Shown one piece after another: positions 8,638 through 16,125 of a stretch of 64,000 bases of DNA. The stretch is taken from the NCBI RefSeq assembly GCF_015353075.1, contig NZ_CP064188.1:868001-932000 (forward strand), read 5' to 3'. The notes beneath the pieces are model-generated. The model made no database searches, was not told where the DNA came from, and was given only the letters and a program-made list of their open reading frames with translations. The first letter of the stretch is position 1; every line of letters starts with the position of its first letter. The DNA is from Rhizobium sp. 007 (GTDB lineage: Bacteria > Pseudomonadota > Alphaproteobacteria > Rhizobiales > Rhizobiaceae). The position numbers were made by a program, and so were the translations under genes.

Positions 8638-9534
8638 TCAGGCGGCGAGGATGGCATGGAGTTCGGCATTGGTGGGAAACGCAGATCGGGTGCCCCGCCG
8701 GCTGACAGTTAAGGCAGCAGCAGTGGTCGCGTGGCGTATGGCGCGGGCATCGAGCGGCACGCCGCGCAAGGCACAAGAGGCGAGTGCCGTGCCCATGAAG
8801 GTGTCACCGGCGCCCGTCGTATCGATGGCGGTGACGGGGGCTGCCGGGATCTTAAGGGTGCCTGCCCGGCTTGCGAGCATTGCGCCTTCGCCGCCGAGTG
8901 TCAGGACAGCATATTTGACCCCCGCAGAGATCAGGGTCGACGCGGCAGCTTGGCCGCCGGTTCCAGTCAAGCTCTCGGCTTCGCCTTTATTCAGAAAGGC
9001 GATGTCGATGAGCGGCCAGAGATCGGCGAAAAAGCGACGAAGGGGTGAGGGATTGAAGGCGGTGACCAGCTGTCGGCGCCTGGCTTCTTCAAGGATGCCG
9101 CGGGTAACGTCATCGGAAAGGTTGCCCTGCAGGACAACGAGATCGCCAGCGGTACTTTCGGCAAGCGGCCGAATTGCTTCCGAAAGGGTCAGCGAACCGG
9201 CAGAATCCGTGGTCGTGACGATGGCATTCTCGCCATCGGGGGTGGTGAAGATGATGGAGAAATCGCTGGCTTTTCCGGCGAGTCGGACCAGTCGCGCGTC
9301 GACCGGTTCTTCGGCCAACTGGCTGCGAATGATCTCAGCGCGAAAATCATCGCCGACGGCTGCAACAAGGATGGAGGCAAGACCAGCACGGCCCATCACC
9401 ACGGCCTGGTTCGCGCCTTTGCCGCCAAGGTCACGGGTTTCCTCGTGACCGAGAATCGAGGCGCCTGCCTCGGGCATGGCCGATACGGAAATGGTTTCGT
9501 CCACTGTGACGTTGCCGATGACATAAGCGCGCAT
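8638..9534 (-). CDS. PfkB-family carbohydrate kinase (ribokinase-like)
   Basis: The 298-residue protein has both family signatures: the N-terminal GGKGANQAVVMGRAG (about residues 37-51), which covers the sugar-binding site, and the C-terminal DTTGAGDTFMG (about 239-249) with the catalytic Asp. It also has AFNPSP and LTLGGEGA as in ribokinases. It should phosphorylate a ribose-like sugar or nucleoside. The gene faces its neighbours: the convergent stop is 3 bp away and the divergent start of the next gene 24 bp away. It therefore lies antisense inside an otherwise continuous gene set, with no room for a private intergenic promoter. Confidence 0.9.
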   Translation of the reverse strand: MRAYVIGNVTVDETISVSAMPEAGASILGHEETRDLGGKGANQAVVMGRAGLASILVAAVGDDFRAEIIRSQLAEEPVDARLVRLAGKASDFSIIFTTPDGENAIVTTTDSAGSLTLSEAIRPLAESTAGDLVVLQGNLSDDVTRGILEEARRRQLVTAFNPSPLRRFFADLWPLIDIAFLNKGEAESLTGTGGQAAASTLISAGVKYAVLTLGGEGAMLASRAGTLKIPAAPVTAIDTTGAGDTFMGTALASCALRGVPLDARAIRHATTAAALTVSRRGTRSAFPTNAELHAILAA

Positions 9535-9558
9535 GACTGGCTTTCGAAAGGGAAACAG

Positions 9559-10401
9559 ATGCAGGAAATATCCGACAAGACCTCAAGCGCCATACGGGAA
9601 ATATTCGGGACTGACAAGGCGCTGATCGGCATGATCCATTGCCCCGCCTTTCCCGGCGCGCCGCGTTACCGCGGCAAAGAGATGAACGCCATCTATGACG
9701 CCTGCCTGCGCGACGCCGAGGCCCTGATAGAGGGCGGTATGCACGGGCTGATTATCGAAAATCACGGCGACATCCCTTTCTCGAAGCCGGAGGATATCGG
9801 CCCGGAGACCGCGGCTTTCATGTCGGTCGTCACCGATCGCATCGCACGGGCCGTTGATGTCCCCCTCGGGATTAACGTCCTTGCGAATGCGCCGATCCCA
9901 TCATTCGCCATCGCCATGGCCGGCGGCGCGAAGTTCATCCGGGTCAACCAGTGGGCCAACGCCTATGTCGCGAATGAGGGCTTCATTGAAGGCCGCGCGG
10001 CGCAGGCGATGCGCTACCGGTCGATGCTGAGAGCCGAGCACATTAGGGTTTTCGCCGACAGCCACGTCAAGCATGGCGCACACGCCATCACCGCCGACCG
10101 CACGATCAAGGAACTGACCCGCGACCTTGCTTTCTTCGACGCCGATGCCGTGATCGCCACGGGACAGCGCACAGGCAACACGGCGAGCATCGAGGAGATT
10201 GAGGAAATCGGCGCAGCGACCCACCTGCCGTTGCTGGTCGGTTCCGGCGTCAGCAAGGAGAATATCGTCAAAATCCTGAGGCGCACCAACGGCGTCATCG
10301 TCGCCTCCTCGCTGAAGCACGGCGGCGTGTGGTGGAACCCGGTCGACATCGAGCGCGTCAAGGCCTTCGTTGCAGCCGCCAGACCGGCTTTGAAGGGATG
10401 A
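9559..10401 (+). CDS. BtpA/SgcQ-family protein
   Basis: The 280-residue protein matches the BtpA family, a TIM-barrel group that includes E. coli SgcQ: early LIGMIHCPAFPGAPRY, GLIIENHGDIPF, LGINVLAN and late LLVGSGVSKENI. The family was named for photosystem I assembly in cyanobacteria, but in heterotrophs it occurs with sugar operons and its reaction is not established. Start 9559 is chosen for GAAAGGGAAAC upstream and because it begins at the family N-terminus; an upstream extension would overlap the kinase gene. Its stop overlaps the start of the TenA-like gene (ATGA). A role as lyase or aldolase on the kinase product is possible but speculative. Confidence 0.8.
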   Translation: MQEISDKTSSAIREIFGTDKALIGMIHCPAFPGAPRYRGKEMNAIYDACLRDAEALIEGGMHGLIIENHGDIPFSKPEDIGPETAAFMSVVTDRIARAVDVPLGINVLANAPIPSFAIAMAGGAKFIRVNQWANAYVANEGFIEGRAAQAMRYRSMLRAEHIRVFADSHVKHGAHAITADRTIKELTRDLAFFDADAVIATGQRTGNTASIEEIEEIGAATHLPLLVGSGVSKENIVKILRRTNGVIVASSLKHGGVWWNPVDIERVKAFVAAARPALKG

Positions 10402-11051
10402 ACGGCATGCGGGAGAGTATGTCGGATCAGGTCATCCGGGAAAACCGGTCCGTCTTCGAGGCGATGGTCAGTCATCGCTTTGTCGAGGACATCAAGGCGG
10501 GTCGCCTGTCGAAGGAAGTCTTCGACAGATACCTCGTTTACGAGGGTGCCTTTGTCGAAACTGCCATCTCCATGTTCGCCTATGCAACGGCCAAGGCAGA
10601 GACCATTGCGCAGAAGCGATGGCTGATCGGTGTGCTTGACACGCTCGCCAATCAGCAGATTGCCTATTTCGAGAAGACCTTCGCCGCACGCGGGATCGAT
10701 CCCACAGCCTTCGATGTCGATCGCCCGGAGGTGGCGGACTTCCGCAACGGCATGCTGGAGATCGCAAGATCCGGAGGCTTCCTCGACACGATCGCCGCCA
10801 TGTTTGCTGCTGAATGGATGTATTGGACCTGGTCGAGACAGGCGGCCGAATGCCGGATCGACGATCCATTGCTCAAGGAATGGGTGGACCTCCACGCCCA
10901 TGAGGATTTTGCCGCCCAGGCGCGCTGGCTTAAGGCAGAGCTCGACCTTGCAGCCGATCCCCTCGAGCCCGTCGAGCGGTCGCGGCTCAGCAGCATCTTC
11001 GGCCGGGTCCAGCAGCTGGAGATCGGTTTTCACGGCGCGCCCTATCGATAG
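10398..11051 (+). CDS. TenA-family protein, TenA_E type (no catalytic Cys)
   Basis: The 217-residue all-helical protein resembles TenA/THI-4 aminopyrimidine aminohydrolases: FDRYLVYEGAFVE (about residues 42-54), the helix with EWMYWTW (139-145) and WVDLHAHEDFAAQ (162-174). The Cys of TenA_C enzymes is replaced (Ala138 at the expected place), while the second catalytic Glu is kept (Glu169). This is the TenA_E pattern, some of whose members act outside thiamine salvage. No thiamine genes or TPP riboswitch are nearby. The ATG overlaps the btpA-like stop. It probably hydrolyses an amine or amide in the pathway of this cluster; the substrate is unknown. Confidence 0.75.
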   Translation: MNGMRESMSDQVIRENRSVFEAMVSHRFVEDIKAGRLSKEVFDRYLVYEGAFVETAISMFAYATAKAETIAQKRWLIGVLDTLANQQIAYFEKTFAARGIDPTAFDVDRPEVADFRNGMLEIARSGGFLDTIAAMFAAEWMYWTWSRQAAECRIDDPLLKEWVDLHAHEDFAAQARWLKAELDLAADPLEPVERSRLSSIFGRVQQLEIGFHGAPYR

Positions 11052-11295
11052 CGGAGAATGCCCATGACACAGGCGGTTGGCATCGCTGGCGAGGGACCCG
11101 TGAGACGGCTCATGGCGTCGAGGCGGTCGCCCGGACAAAAACAAGGGGGGTGCCGGTTTGCTCCGGGCTGCGTAGGCTCGATGGCGTCTTTGCTGGGCGC
11201 GATCCCGCGAACTGGGATAGCAGTCGAGCCACAGATGGGGCGCTCTTCGAAAGCTACTAAGCCTTCCGGAAGCAGCTGGCGGGCTTAGTCGCGCC
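11052..11295. other. Intergenic, no supported gene
   Basis: About 240 bp between the TenA-like gene and the AbiEi remnant. A short open frame (11058-11288) has an Arg/Ser/Gly-rich translation with no family resemblance. The stretch probably holds the operon end and decayed sequence linked to the remnant that follows. Confidence 0.4.
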
Positions 11296-11484
11296 ATGCT
11301 GGGCTTCCGATATCGCAACAAGATCGGTCTGTCGGTGGCGATCGAAGGCCTCCAAAAAGCGCTTCGCCAGCCTAAGGTGGCGGCAGGCGAAATTGCTAGA
11401 CAGGCCGAGCGTGGCGGTGTCTTCACCGTCGGGCCGTATCTCGAGGCGCTGACTGCCAATGGCTACCGACGATCCTCAAGATAA
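11296..11484 (+). pseudogene. Remnant of an AbiEi-like (type IV antitoxin) gene, C-terminal fragment
   Basis: A 62-codon fragment contains KIGLSVAIEGLQKALRQ and a following VGPYLEAL. In complete AbiEi-family antitoxins the C-terminal part carries a very similar KIGLDVALEALRD...RPYLE block. The N-terminal winged helix and the rest of the protein (normally about 200 residues or more) are absent upstream, and no AbiEii nucleotidyltransferase partner follows. It is best read as the leftover of an abortive-infection or toxin-antitoxin module. The family match is from memory of the motif and is moderate. Confidence 0.5.
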
Positions 11485-11508
11485 AGCTGCCGAAAAGCCA
11501 TCAATTCG

Positions 11509-11533
11509 GGAACAATACCGCTGTCTTCAGGTT
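11509..11533 (+). promoter_or_regulatory. EcfG/RpoE2-like stress promoter upstream of the YbhB-type gene
   Basis: GGAAC at 11509-11513 and GGTT at 11530-11533 are separated by 16 bp, close to the alphaproteobacterial general-stress consensus GGAAC-N16/17-CGTT. It lies about 67 bp upstream of the ATG of the YbhB-like gene. The -10 has G instead of C at its first position. Confidence 0.5.
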
Positions 11534-11599
11534 GATCTTGCTTCAACACAAAAGCCCCAGAGGCTGCGCGTGAGGCAGCAGGATGAAAGGAGAAGCGCA

Positions 11600-12061
11600 A
11601 TGGCACTGACCCTGATGAGCCCGGCATTCACACAGGATAATCCCATTCCCAAGAAATATGCGCGCTCCGGCGAAAATCTGTTCCCGCCTCTCAAGTGGGG
11701 CGGGGCTCCGCAAGGAACGAGAAGCTTTGCCTTGATCGTCGAAGACCCGGACGCGCCGCGCGGCACCTTCCGCCATTGTGGCATTGCCAATATCCCATCC
11801 GATTGGGATGCTCTGGCCGAAAGCGCCGATACCGCACCGGAAAACGCGCCACGCTTTTACACGAATGATTTCGGCAATGCGCGCTATGATGGTCCGCAGC
11901 CACCACGGGGCGACAAGGCGCATCACTATATCTTTCGCCTTGCCGCGCTCGACGTCCCGAGGCTTTCGGTTCCCGGCGACGCCGGTATCGCTTCGATGTG
12001 GAACGAAGCAAGGAAACATATGCTCGCCGAGGCAAGCATTACCGGGACCTATCAGACCTAG
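11600..12061 (+). CDS. YbhB/YbcL family Raf-kinase-inhibitor-like (PEBP) protein
   Basis: The 153-residue protein is a bacterial PEBP: SPAFTQDNPIPKKYARSGEN at the N-terminus, the ligand-pocket motifs DPDAP (about residues 51-55) and GPQPPRGDKAHHY, and a C-terminal helix. The molecular role of these proteins in bacteria is not settled; no signal peptide is seen. AAAGGAGAAG lies just upstream of ATG 11600, which also fits the family N-terminus. It is convergent with the DUF2267 gene and is preceded by an EcfG-like promoter, so stationary-phase or stress expression is likely. Confidence 0.9.
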   Translation: MALTLMSPAFTQDNPIPKKYARSGENLFPPLKWGGAPQGTRSFALIVEDPDAPRGTFRHCGIANIPSDWDALAESADTAPENAPRFYTNDFGNARYDGPQPPRGDKAHHYIFRLAALDVPRLSVPGDAGIASMWNEARKHMLAEASITGTYQT

Positions 12062-12161
12062 GATGAGCTGATTTCATTTGATCCGACTTGGCAAGTGCTG
12101 ATCGGGCAGCGCAATGCGCCCAAGGTTCCGGCGAAAAGGGCGGCGGCCCGCTGTTCCGCCG

Positions 12162-12602
12162 CTATCTTACGCCGACGCTGTCGGGCCACAAAGCCTGAAT
12201 CTCCTTGGGCAGTGCGTCGCGCACCTTCGCCGATTGGCCGAGATCGACATGACGGGCAAGAACGTGGAAAACCGATTTCGCCGCATCGGCGGGATCGACC
12301 GGACGAATGGATTTTAGCCCTTCGGCGACACGCTCGAGGAATTCATCGCGTGAACGCGTCTTTTCCGGCATCTGGGAAGGTCGATACTGATCATAGTAGA
12401 TGCCGCGAACGATGAGCGGCAGTTCTGCGCCGAGATGGGCCGCAAGGTCCGGCGAAAGCTTGTCGCGCAAGGCCTTAAGGACGGCGCCCAGAATATGCCA
12501 TGCGACGTGCCGGTCGGGACCATGGTCGGCCATGATTTCGTTCAGCCAGATATTGGTGGTTTGCAGTGTCTTGTCGAAGACATCGAGACCGGTTGTGCTC
12601 AT
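12162..12602 (-). CDS. DUF2267 family protein
   Basis: The 146-residue protein matches the DUF2267 family: the N-terminal FDKTLQTTNIWLNEIM, the HILGAVLKALRDKLSPDLAAHLGAELP block and the PLIVRGIYYDQYRPS stretch. These are small helical cytoplasmic proteins of unknown function, often found next to CBS-domain or stress genes in soil bacteria, as here (the CBS gene is divergent, 248 bp away). CAAAGGAGGG upstream of the ATG is a strong ribosome site. No EcfG-type promoter was found on its side. Confidence 0.85.
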   Translation of the reverse strand: MSTTGLDVFDKTLQTTNIWLNEIMADHGPDRHVAWHILGAVLKALRDKLSPDLAAHLGAELPLIVRGIYYDQYRPSQMPEKTRSRDEFLERVAEGLKSIRPVDPADAAKSVFHVLARHVDLGQSAKVRDALPKEIQALWPDSVGVR

Positions 12603-12784
12603 ATTGAGACCCTCCTTTGCAAGGGGCCGGTCGAAGCCCGAACATCCTTCTCAAAGAGCACAACTGCAATTGGCCACAATTGTTTCGTCATTCGCAAAGA
12701 AAACGGCCGTGGAGCGTCTATATGCGGGCAATTGCCTGGCGTGAGCGTCCAAATTGCTGACAGGGACGTTAATCGATGACGCTT

Positions 12785-12809
12785 GGAACATTGCCGAGCC
12801 AGATACGTT
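12785..12809 (+). promoter_or_regulatory. EcfG/RpoE2-like general stress promoter upstream of the CBS gene
   Basis: GGAAC (12785-12789), a 16 bp spacer and CGTT (12806-12809) match the EcfG consensus exactly. The site ends 41 bp upstream of the CBS-protein ATG, a normal leader length. This suggests expression under the general stress sigma factor. Confidence 0.7.
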
Positions 12810-12850
12810 GGACTTTTGTAGAAATCCATACAAGGCGGAGGATAAAAATC

Positions 12851-13294
12851 ATGAAAGTGAGCGAAGTGATGACGCGCGACGTCCGGCTCGTCAGGCCGGG
12901 TGACACGATTGAGGAAGCGGCAAGGATCATGGCCGAACTCGACGCCGGCGTCGTGCCGGTCGAGGATAATGACCGGCTCGTTGGCATGCTGACGGATCGC
13001 GACATCGCGGTTCGCGCCATTGCCCAGGGGCAGGGACCTGAGGCGAAGGTCGGCGATATCATGACGTCCGAAGTCAGATACTGCTTTGATGATCAGGACA
13101 CCGACGAAGTCTGCAAGAACCTTGCCGATCAACAGATCAGGCGCATTCCGGTGGTTAATCGGGACAAACGGCTGGTCGGCATATTGTCGCTTGGCGATCT
13201 GGCTACTGTCGCCGAAAAAGCGTCGGCCGGCGCAGCTCTTGCGGGGATATCGCGGCACGGAGGCCACCATTCGCAGTCGAGCGGCCTTCACTAA
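12851..13294 (+). CDS. CBS-domain pair protein
   Basis: The 147-residue protein consists of two CBS domains (about residues 1-60 and 66-125), each ending in a characteristic block: RLVGMLTDRDIAVRA and RLVGILSLGDLATVA. Such stand-alone pairs bind adenine nucleotides such as AMP or ATP and act as energy or stress sensors; the partner protein is not encoded next to it. The C-terminus is His/Ser-rich (HGGHHSQSSGLH). GGAGGATAAAAATC precedes the ATG. An exact EcfG-type promoter lies upstream, so it likely belongs to the general stress regulon. Confidence 0.9.
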   Translation: MKVSEVMTRDVRLVRPGDTIEEAARIMAELDAGVVPVEDNDRLVGMLTDRDIAVRAIAQGQGPEAKVGDIMTSEVRYCFDDQDTDEVCKNLADQQIRRIPVVNRDKRLVGILSLGDLATVAEKASAGAALAGISRHGGHHSQSSGLH

Positions 13295-13349
13295 GCGGCC
13301 GCGCGATGAGGCGGAAAACCGGGTGGCGCCACCCGTTCCCGCCGTACCC

Positions 13350-13378
13350 GGGTGCGCGCCGTTACGCGGCGCGCACCC
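13350..13378 (+). terminator. Strong GC hairpin after the CBS gene
   Basis: A perfect 12 bp stem (GGGTGCGCGCCG / CGGCGCGCACCC) with loop TTACG lies 55 bp after the CBS stop. A second palindrome, GGGTGGCGCCACCC, is just upstream at 13321-13334. There is no U-tract, so it is either a weak or factor-assisted terminator, or an RNA 3' end protector. Confidence 0.5.
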
Positions 13379-13409
13379 CCAAATGCTGCAATGCGGCGAC
13401 GAATATCTC

Positions 13410-13462
13410 TTGACGGCCGTCCTGCTGTAACCTTTACTCAACTGATCTGGTGGACCAACCAG
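13410..13462 (+). promoter_or_regulatory. Promoter and operator of the GntR-type regulator operon
   Basis: TTGACG (13410-13415) is followed after 17 bp by TTTACT (13433-13438), an acceptable -35/-10 pair. Right behind it is the inverted repeat CTGGT-N6-ACCAG (13447-13462), nested within a wider CTGATC/GATCAG pair (13442-13470). FadR-subfamily GntR repressors often bind TGGT-Nx-ACCA sites. The operator over the start point fits autorepression and control of the denD operon. Confidence 0.6.
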
Positions 13463-13484
13463 TGGATCAGTGACGACGGGGACC

Positions 13485-14228
13485 ATGGACGAGAGCCCAA
13501 TCTTGACGCAAGTGCCGAATGTCGGGCGAAGCCTTGCCCGCCAGACGGCGCGCGACGTCATCGCTGAAAAGCTGATGGTCCTGATTGCCACGAACATGCT
13601 GCGGCCGGGCGACGAGCTGCCGGGCGAGCGCGAGCTTGCCAATGTTCTTCACGTTAGCCGGGAAACGGTGCGCGGCGCAATCCAGATGCTTGCCGCCCAA
13701 GGCATCATCGAAGTCTCGCACGGCAGCCGCAGCCGCGTCGGCAAGGTCGACCTCAGCCACATCACCGTCACCATCGCATCCCCAAACGCCATCGACAGCT
13801 ACGATTTGGAATCGGTCCATGCGGCGCGCCTGCATATCGAACTCAAGATCGTCGGAGATGCCGCCGAAAGGATAGACGCCGAAACGCTGAAAAAGGTGCA
13901 GGGCCTCATCGAAGCGCAGCGTCTGGGTGGAGACGATGCAATGCGCTTTCTCATCTGTGACCGTGAATTCCACGTCGCAATCTATCGCGCCTGCGGAAAT
14001 CCGCTGCTCGCCGACTTCGTCACCGATCTATACACCTACATGATGGACTACCGACGCAACGCCATGTCCCAGCCGGGCGCCATTGAGGCCAGCTACGCCG
14101 ACCACGTTGCGATCGCCGAGGCCCTTGAACGGCATGACCGGGACGCCGTGATCGCCGCGTTTCGCCATCATCTGACGCGCATTTACGAAACGACCAGGGC
14201 TCTTTTGAGCGCCGGCGGTCCGGCGTGA
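13485..14228 (+). CDS. GntR-family regulator, FadR subfamily
   Basis: The 247-residue protein has an N-terminal winged helix-turn-helix (LRPGDELPGERELANVLHVS, then RETVRGAIQMLAAQGIIEVS) and an all-helical FCD effector domain (about residues 90-235) with likely metal-ligand residues (DREFHVAIYRACGN, FRHH). The ATG at 13485 is preferred to a GTG 15 nt upstream. It is the first gene before denD (29 bp gap) and stands behind its own predicted operator. FCD regulators typically sense organic or sugar acids, which agrees with a tetronate pathway. Confidence 0.9.
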   Translation: MDESPILTQVPNVGRSLARQTARDVIAEKLMVLIATNMLRPGDELPGERELANVLHVSRETVRGAIQMLAAQGIIEVSHGSRSRVGKVDLSHITVTIASPNAIDSYDLESVHAARLHIELKIVGDAAERIDAETLKKVQGLIEAQRLGGDDAMRFLICDREFHVAIYRACGNPLLADFVTDLYTYMMDYRRNAMSQPGAIEASYADHVAIAEALERHDRDAVIAAFRHHLTRIYETTRALLSAGGPA

Positions 14229-14257
14229 GCCGGACAGCATGAGGAGACTTGCCTGAT

Positions 14258-15241
14258 ATGCATGTGATGGTTATCGGCGCAGCCGGCATGATCGGACGCA
14301 AACTGGTGGAAAAGCTCGGCTCCAACGCCGAAGAGCTCGGCCGCAGCGTCGACAGGCTCACGCTCGTCGATGTCGTTGCTCCGCCGGTGCCTGCCGCACT
14401 TGCCTCCGTTTCTAACGCGCTGGCGCTTGATCTCTCGGATGCCGGCGCCGCAGGCACGCTTGCCTCCTTGCGACCGGATCTGATCTTCCATCTCGCGGCG
14501 ATCGTTTCCGGCGAGGCCGAGGCGGATTTCGACAAAGGCTACCGCGTCAATCTCGACGGCACGCGCTCGCTCTTTGAGGCGATCCGGTTTGAAGGCCAGA
14601 AAGAGCCTTACACCCCGCGCCTGATCTTTGCGTCATCCATCGCCGTCTTCGGCCAGCCTTTCCCGGAGAAGATCAGAGATGATTTCTTCACGACGCCGCT
14701 GACGAGCTATGGGACGCAGAAGGCAATCTGCGAGCTCCTGTTGGCCGATTATTCACGGCGTGGCATTTTCGACGGCATCGGCATCCGCCTTCCGACGATC
14801 TGCATTCGTCCCGGCAAACCCAACAAGGCCGCCTCCGGCTTTTTTTCCAATATCCTGCGCGAGCCGCTGGTCGGCCAGGAGGCCGTGCTCCCCGTCGACG
14901 AGAACGTCCGCCACTGGTTTGCAAGCCCCCGTTCGGCGGTCGGCTTCTTCGTCCATGCCGCGCGGATCGACACCAGTAAGATCGGGCCGCGCCGCAATCT
15001 GACCATGCCCGGCCTTTCCGCGCTCGTCGGCGAAGAGATCGAGGCGCTGCGCCGCGTTGCCGGAGACAAGGCGGTCAAGCTCATCCGCCGCGAGGCCGAC
15101 CCGGCCGTTCGTTCGATTGTTTCCGGCTGGGCGACGGATTTCGACGCGCAGCGCGCCACCGCGCTCGGTTTCAAGGCCGAAGCCAATTTCGACGAGATCA
15201 TCAAGATCCACATAGACGACGAACTCGGGGGTAAAATCTAA
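14258..15241 (+). CDS. denD: D-erythronate dehydrogenase-like NAD-dependent epimerase/dehydratase family protein
   Basis: The 327-residue extended short-chain dehydrogenase has the NAD motif GAAGMIGRK near the N-terminus, then [27 protein letters not shown] and the catalytic YGTQK (Tyr-x-x-x-Lys, about residues 150-154). The [11 protein letters not shown] stretch and the [12 protein letters not shown] block are as I recall for DenD, which oxidises D-erythronate to 2-oxo-tetronate (2-dehydro-D-erythronate). GAGGAG stands 11 nt before ATG 14258; a TTG at 14249 is too close to it. Linked otnI, otnK and otnC genes 8-11 kb downstream complete the pathway. The exact substrate is inferred from family and context. 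Confidence 0.8.
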   Translation: MHVMVIGAAGMIGRKLVEKLGSNAEELGRSVDRLTLVDVVAPPVPAALASVSNALALDLSDAGAAGTLASLRPDLIFHLAAIVSGEAEADFDKGYRVNLDGTRSLFEAIRFEGQKEPYTPRLIFASSIAVFGQPFPEKIRDDFFTTPLTSYGTQKAICELLLADYSRRGIFDGIGIRLPTICIRPGKPNKAASGFFSNILREPLVGQEAVLPVDENVRHWFASPRSAVGFFVHAARIDTSKIGPRRNLTMPGLSALVGEEIEALRRVAGDKAVKLIRREADPAVRSIVSGWATDFDAQRATALGFKAEANFDEIIKIHIDDELGGKI

Positions 15242-15242
15242 G

Positions 15243-16019
15243 ATGCCGCAATCCGCAACCCTGCAGAAAGGCAAGATCGCGCTCGTCACCGGCGGAGGCA
15301 CCGGCATCGGCCGCAGCATCGCCGGCGCCTTGAGCGCTGAAGGCTATGTCGTCGTCATTACCGGCCGCCGGAGCGATGTTCTGGAAAAAGCCGCCGCCGA
15401 GCTTGCTGCCGAAACCGGCGGGACGGTCCGGGCGATGACCTGCGATATCAGCCTTGCCGAGCAGGTGGCAGACCTTTTTGGTCAGATCAAGGCCGAGTTC
15501 GGCAGGCTCGACCTTCTCGTCAACAATGCCGGCAGCAATATTCCGGCGATCCCGCTGGAGGACGTCAGCTTCGATCAGTGGAGTGGGGTGGTTGCGGCCA
15601 ACCTCACCGGCGCCTTTATATGCACGCAGCAGGCTTTCAGGTTGATGAAATCGCAGGAGCCGCGCGGCGGCCGCATCATCAACAACGGATCGATTTCCGC
15701 CACGACGCCGAGGCCGAATTCCGCTCCTTATACGGCGACAAAGCATGCGATCACCGGCCTGACGAAATCGGCCGCACTCGACGGACGGCCATACGATATC
15801 GCCTGCGGCCAGATCGATATCGGCAATGCCGCAACGGATATGACGTCGAAGATGAGCTCGGGAGTGCTGCAGGCGAATGGAGAGATTGCGAGCGAGCCGA
15901 CGATCCCGTCCGAGCATATCGCCCGCGCCGTCGTCTATATGGCAAGCCTGCCGTTGGAGGCAAACGTGCTGACGATGACTGTGATGGCGACACAGATGCC
16001 CCTCGTGGGAAGGGGATAG
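15243..16019 (+). CDS. Short-chain dehydrogenase/reductase
   Basis: The 258-residue classical SDR has the cofactor motif [10 protein letters not shown] (about residues 16-25), NNAGS (about 93-97), the active Ser in NNGSISA and YTATK (Tyr-x-x-x-Lys, about 163-167). It starts 1 nt after the denD stop and is therefore translationally close to it. It probably oxidises a hydroxyl of the imported polyol or acid sugar, or handles an alternative stereoisomer. The substrate is not recognisable from sequence. Confidence 0.85.
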   Translation: MPQSATLQKGKIALVTGGGTGIGRSIAGALSAEGYVVVITGRRSDVLEKAAAELAAETGGTVRAMTCDISLAEQVADLFGQIKAEFGRLDLLVNNAGSNIPAIPLEDVSFDQWSGVVAANLTGAFICTQQAFRLMKSQEPRGGRIINNGSISATTPRPNSAPYTATKHAITGLTKSAALDGRPYDIACGQIDIGNAATDMTSKMSSGVLQANGEIASEPTIPSEHIARAVVYMASLPLEANVLTMTVMATQMPLVGRG

Positions 16020-16125
16020 GCATAACGAAGTTGAATTGGCCTGCGCCCTGGCGGTGTTATCCTGGAGGAGGGATGGCCGGGCAGATGAAGGCCGAAGGCG
16101 AAGACAAGGTCTGGGAGGGACTTTT

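Noticed and set aside
10398..11051. Thiamine salvage role and TPP riboswitch for the TenA-like gene
   Set aside because: No riboswitch-like leader is possible, because the gene overlaps btpA by 4 nt, and no thiamine genes are nearby.
11058..11288. 76-codon plus-strand frame after the TenA-like gene
   Set aside because: No family resemblance; considered as an upstream part of the AbiEi remnant, but it is not in the same reading frame and shares no AbiEi motif.
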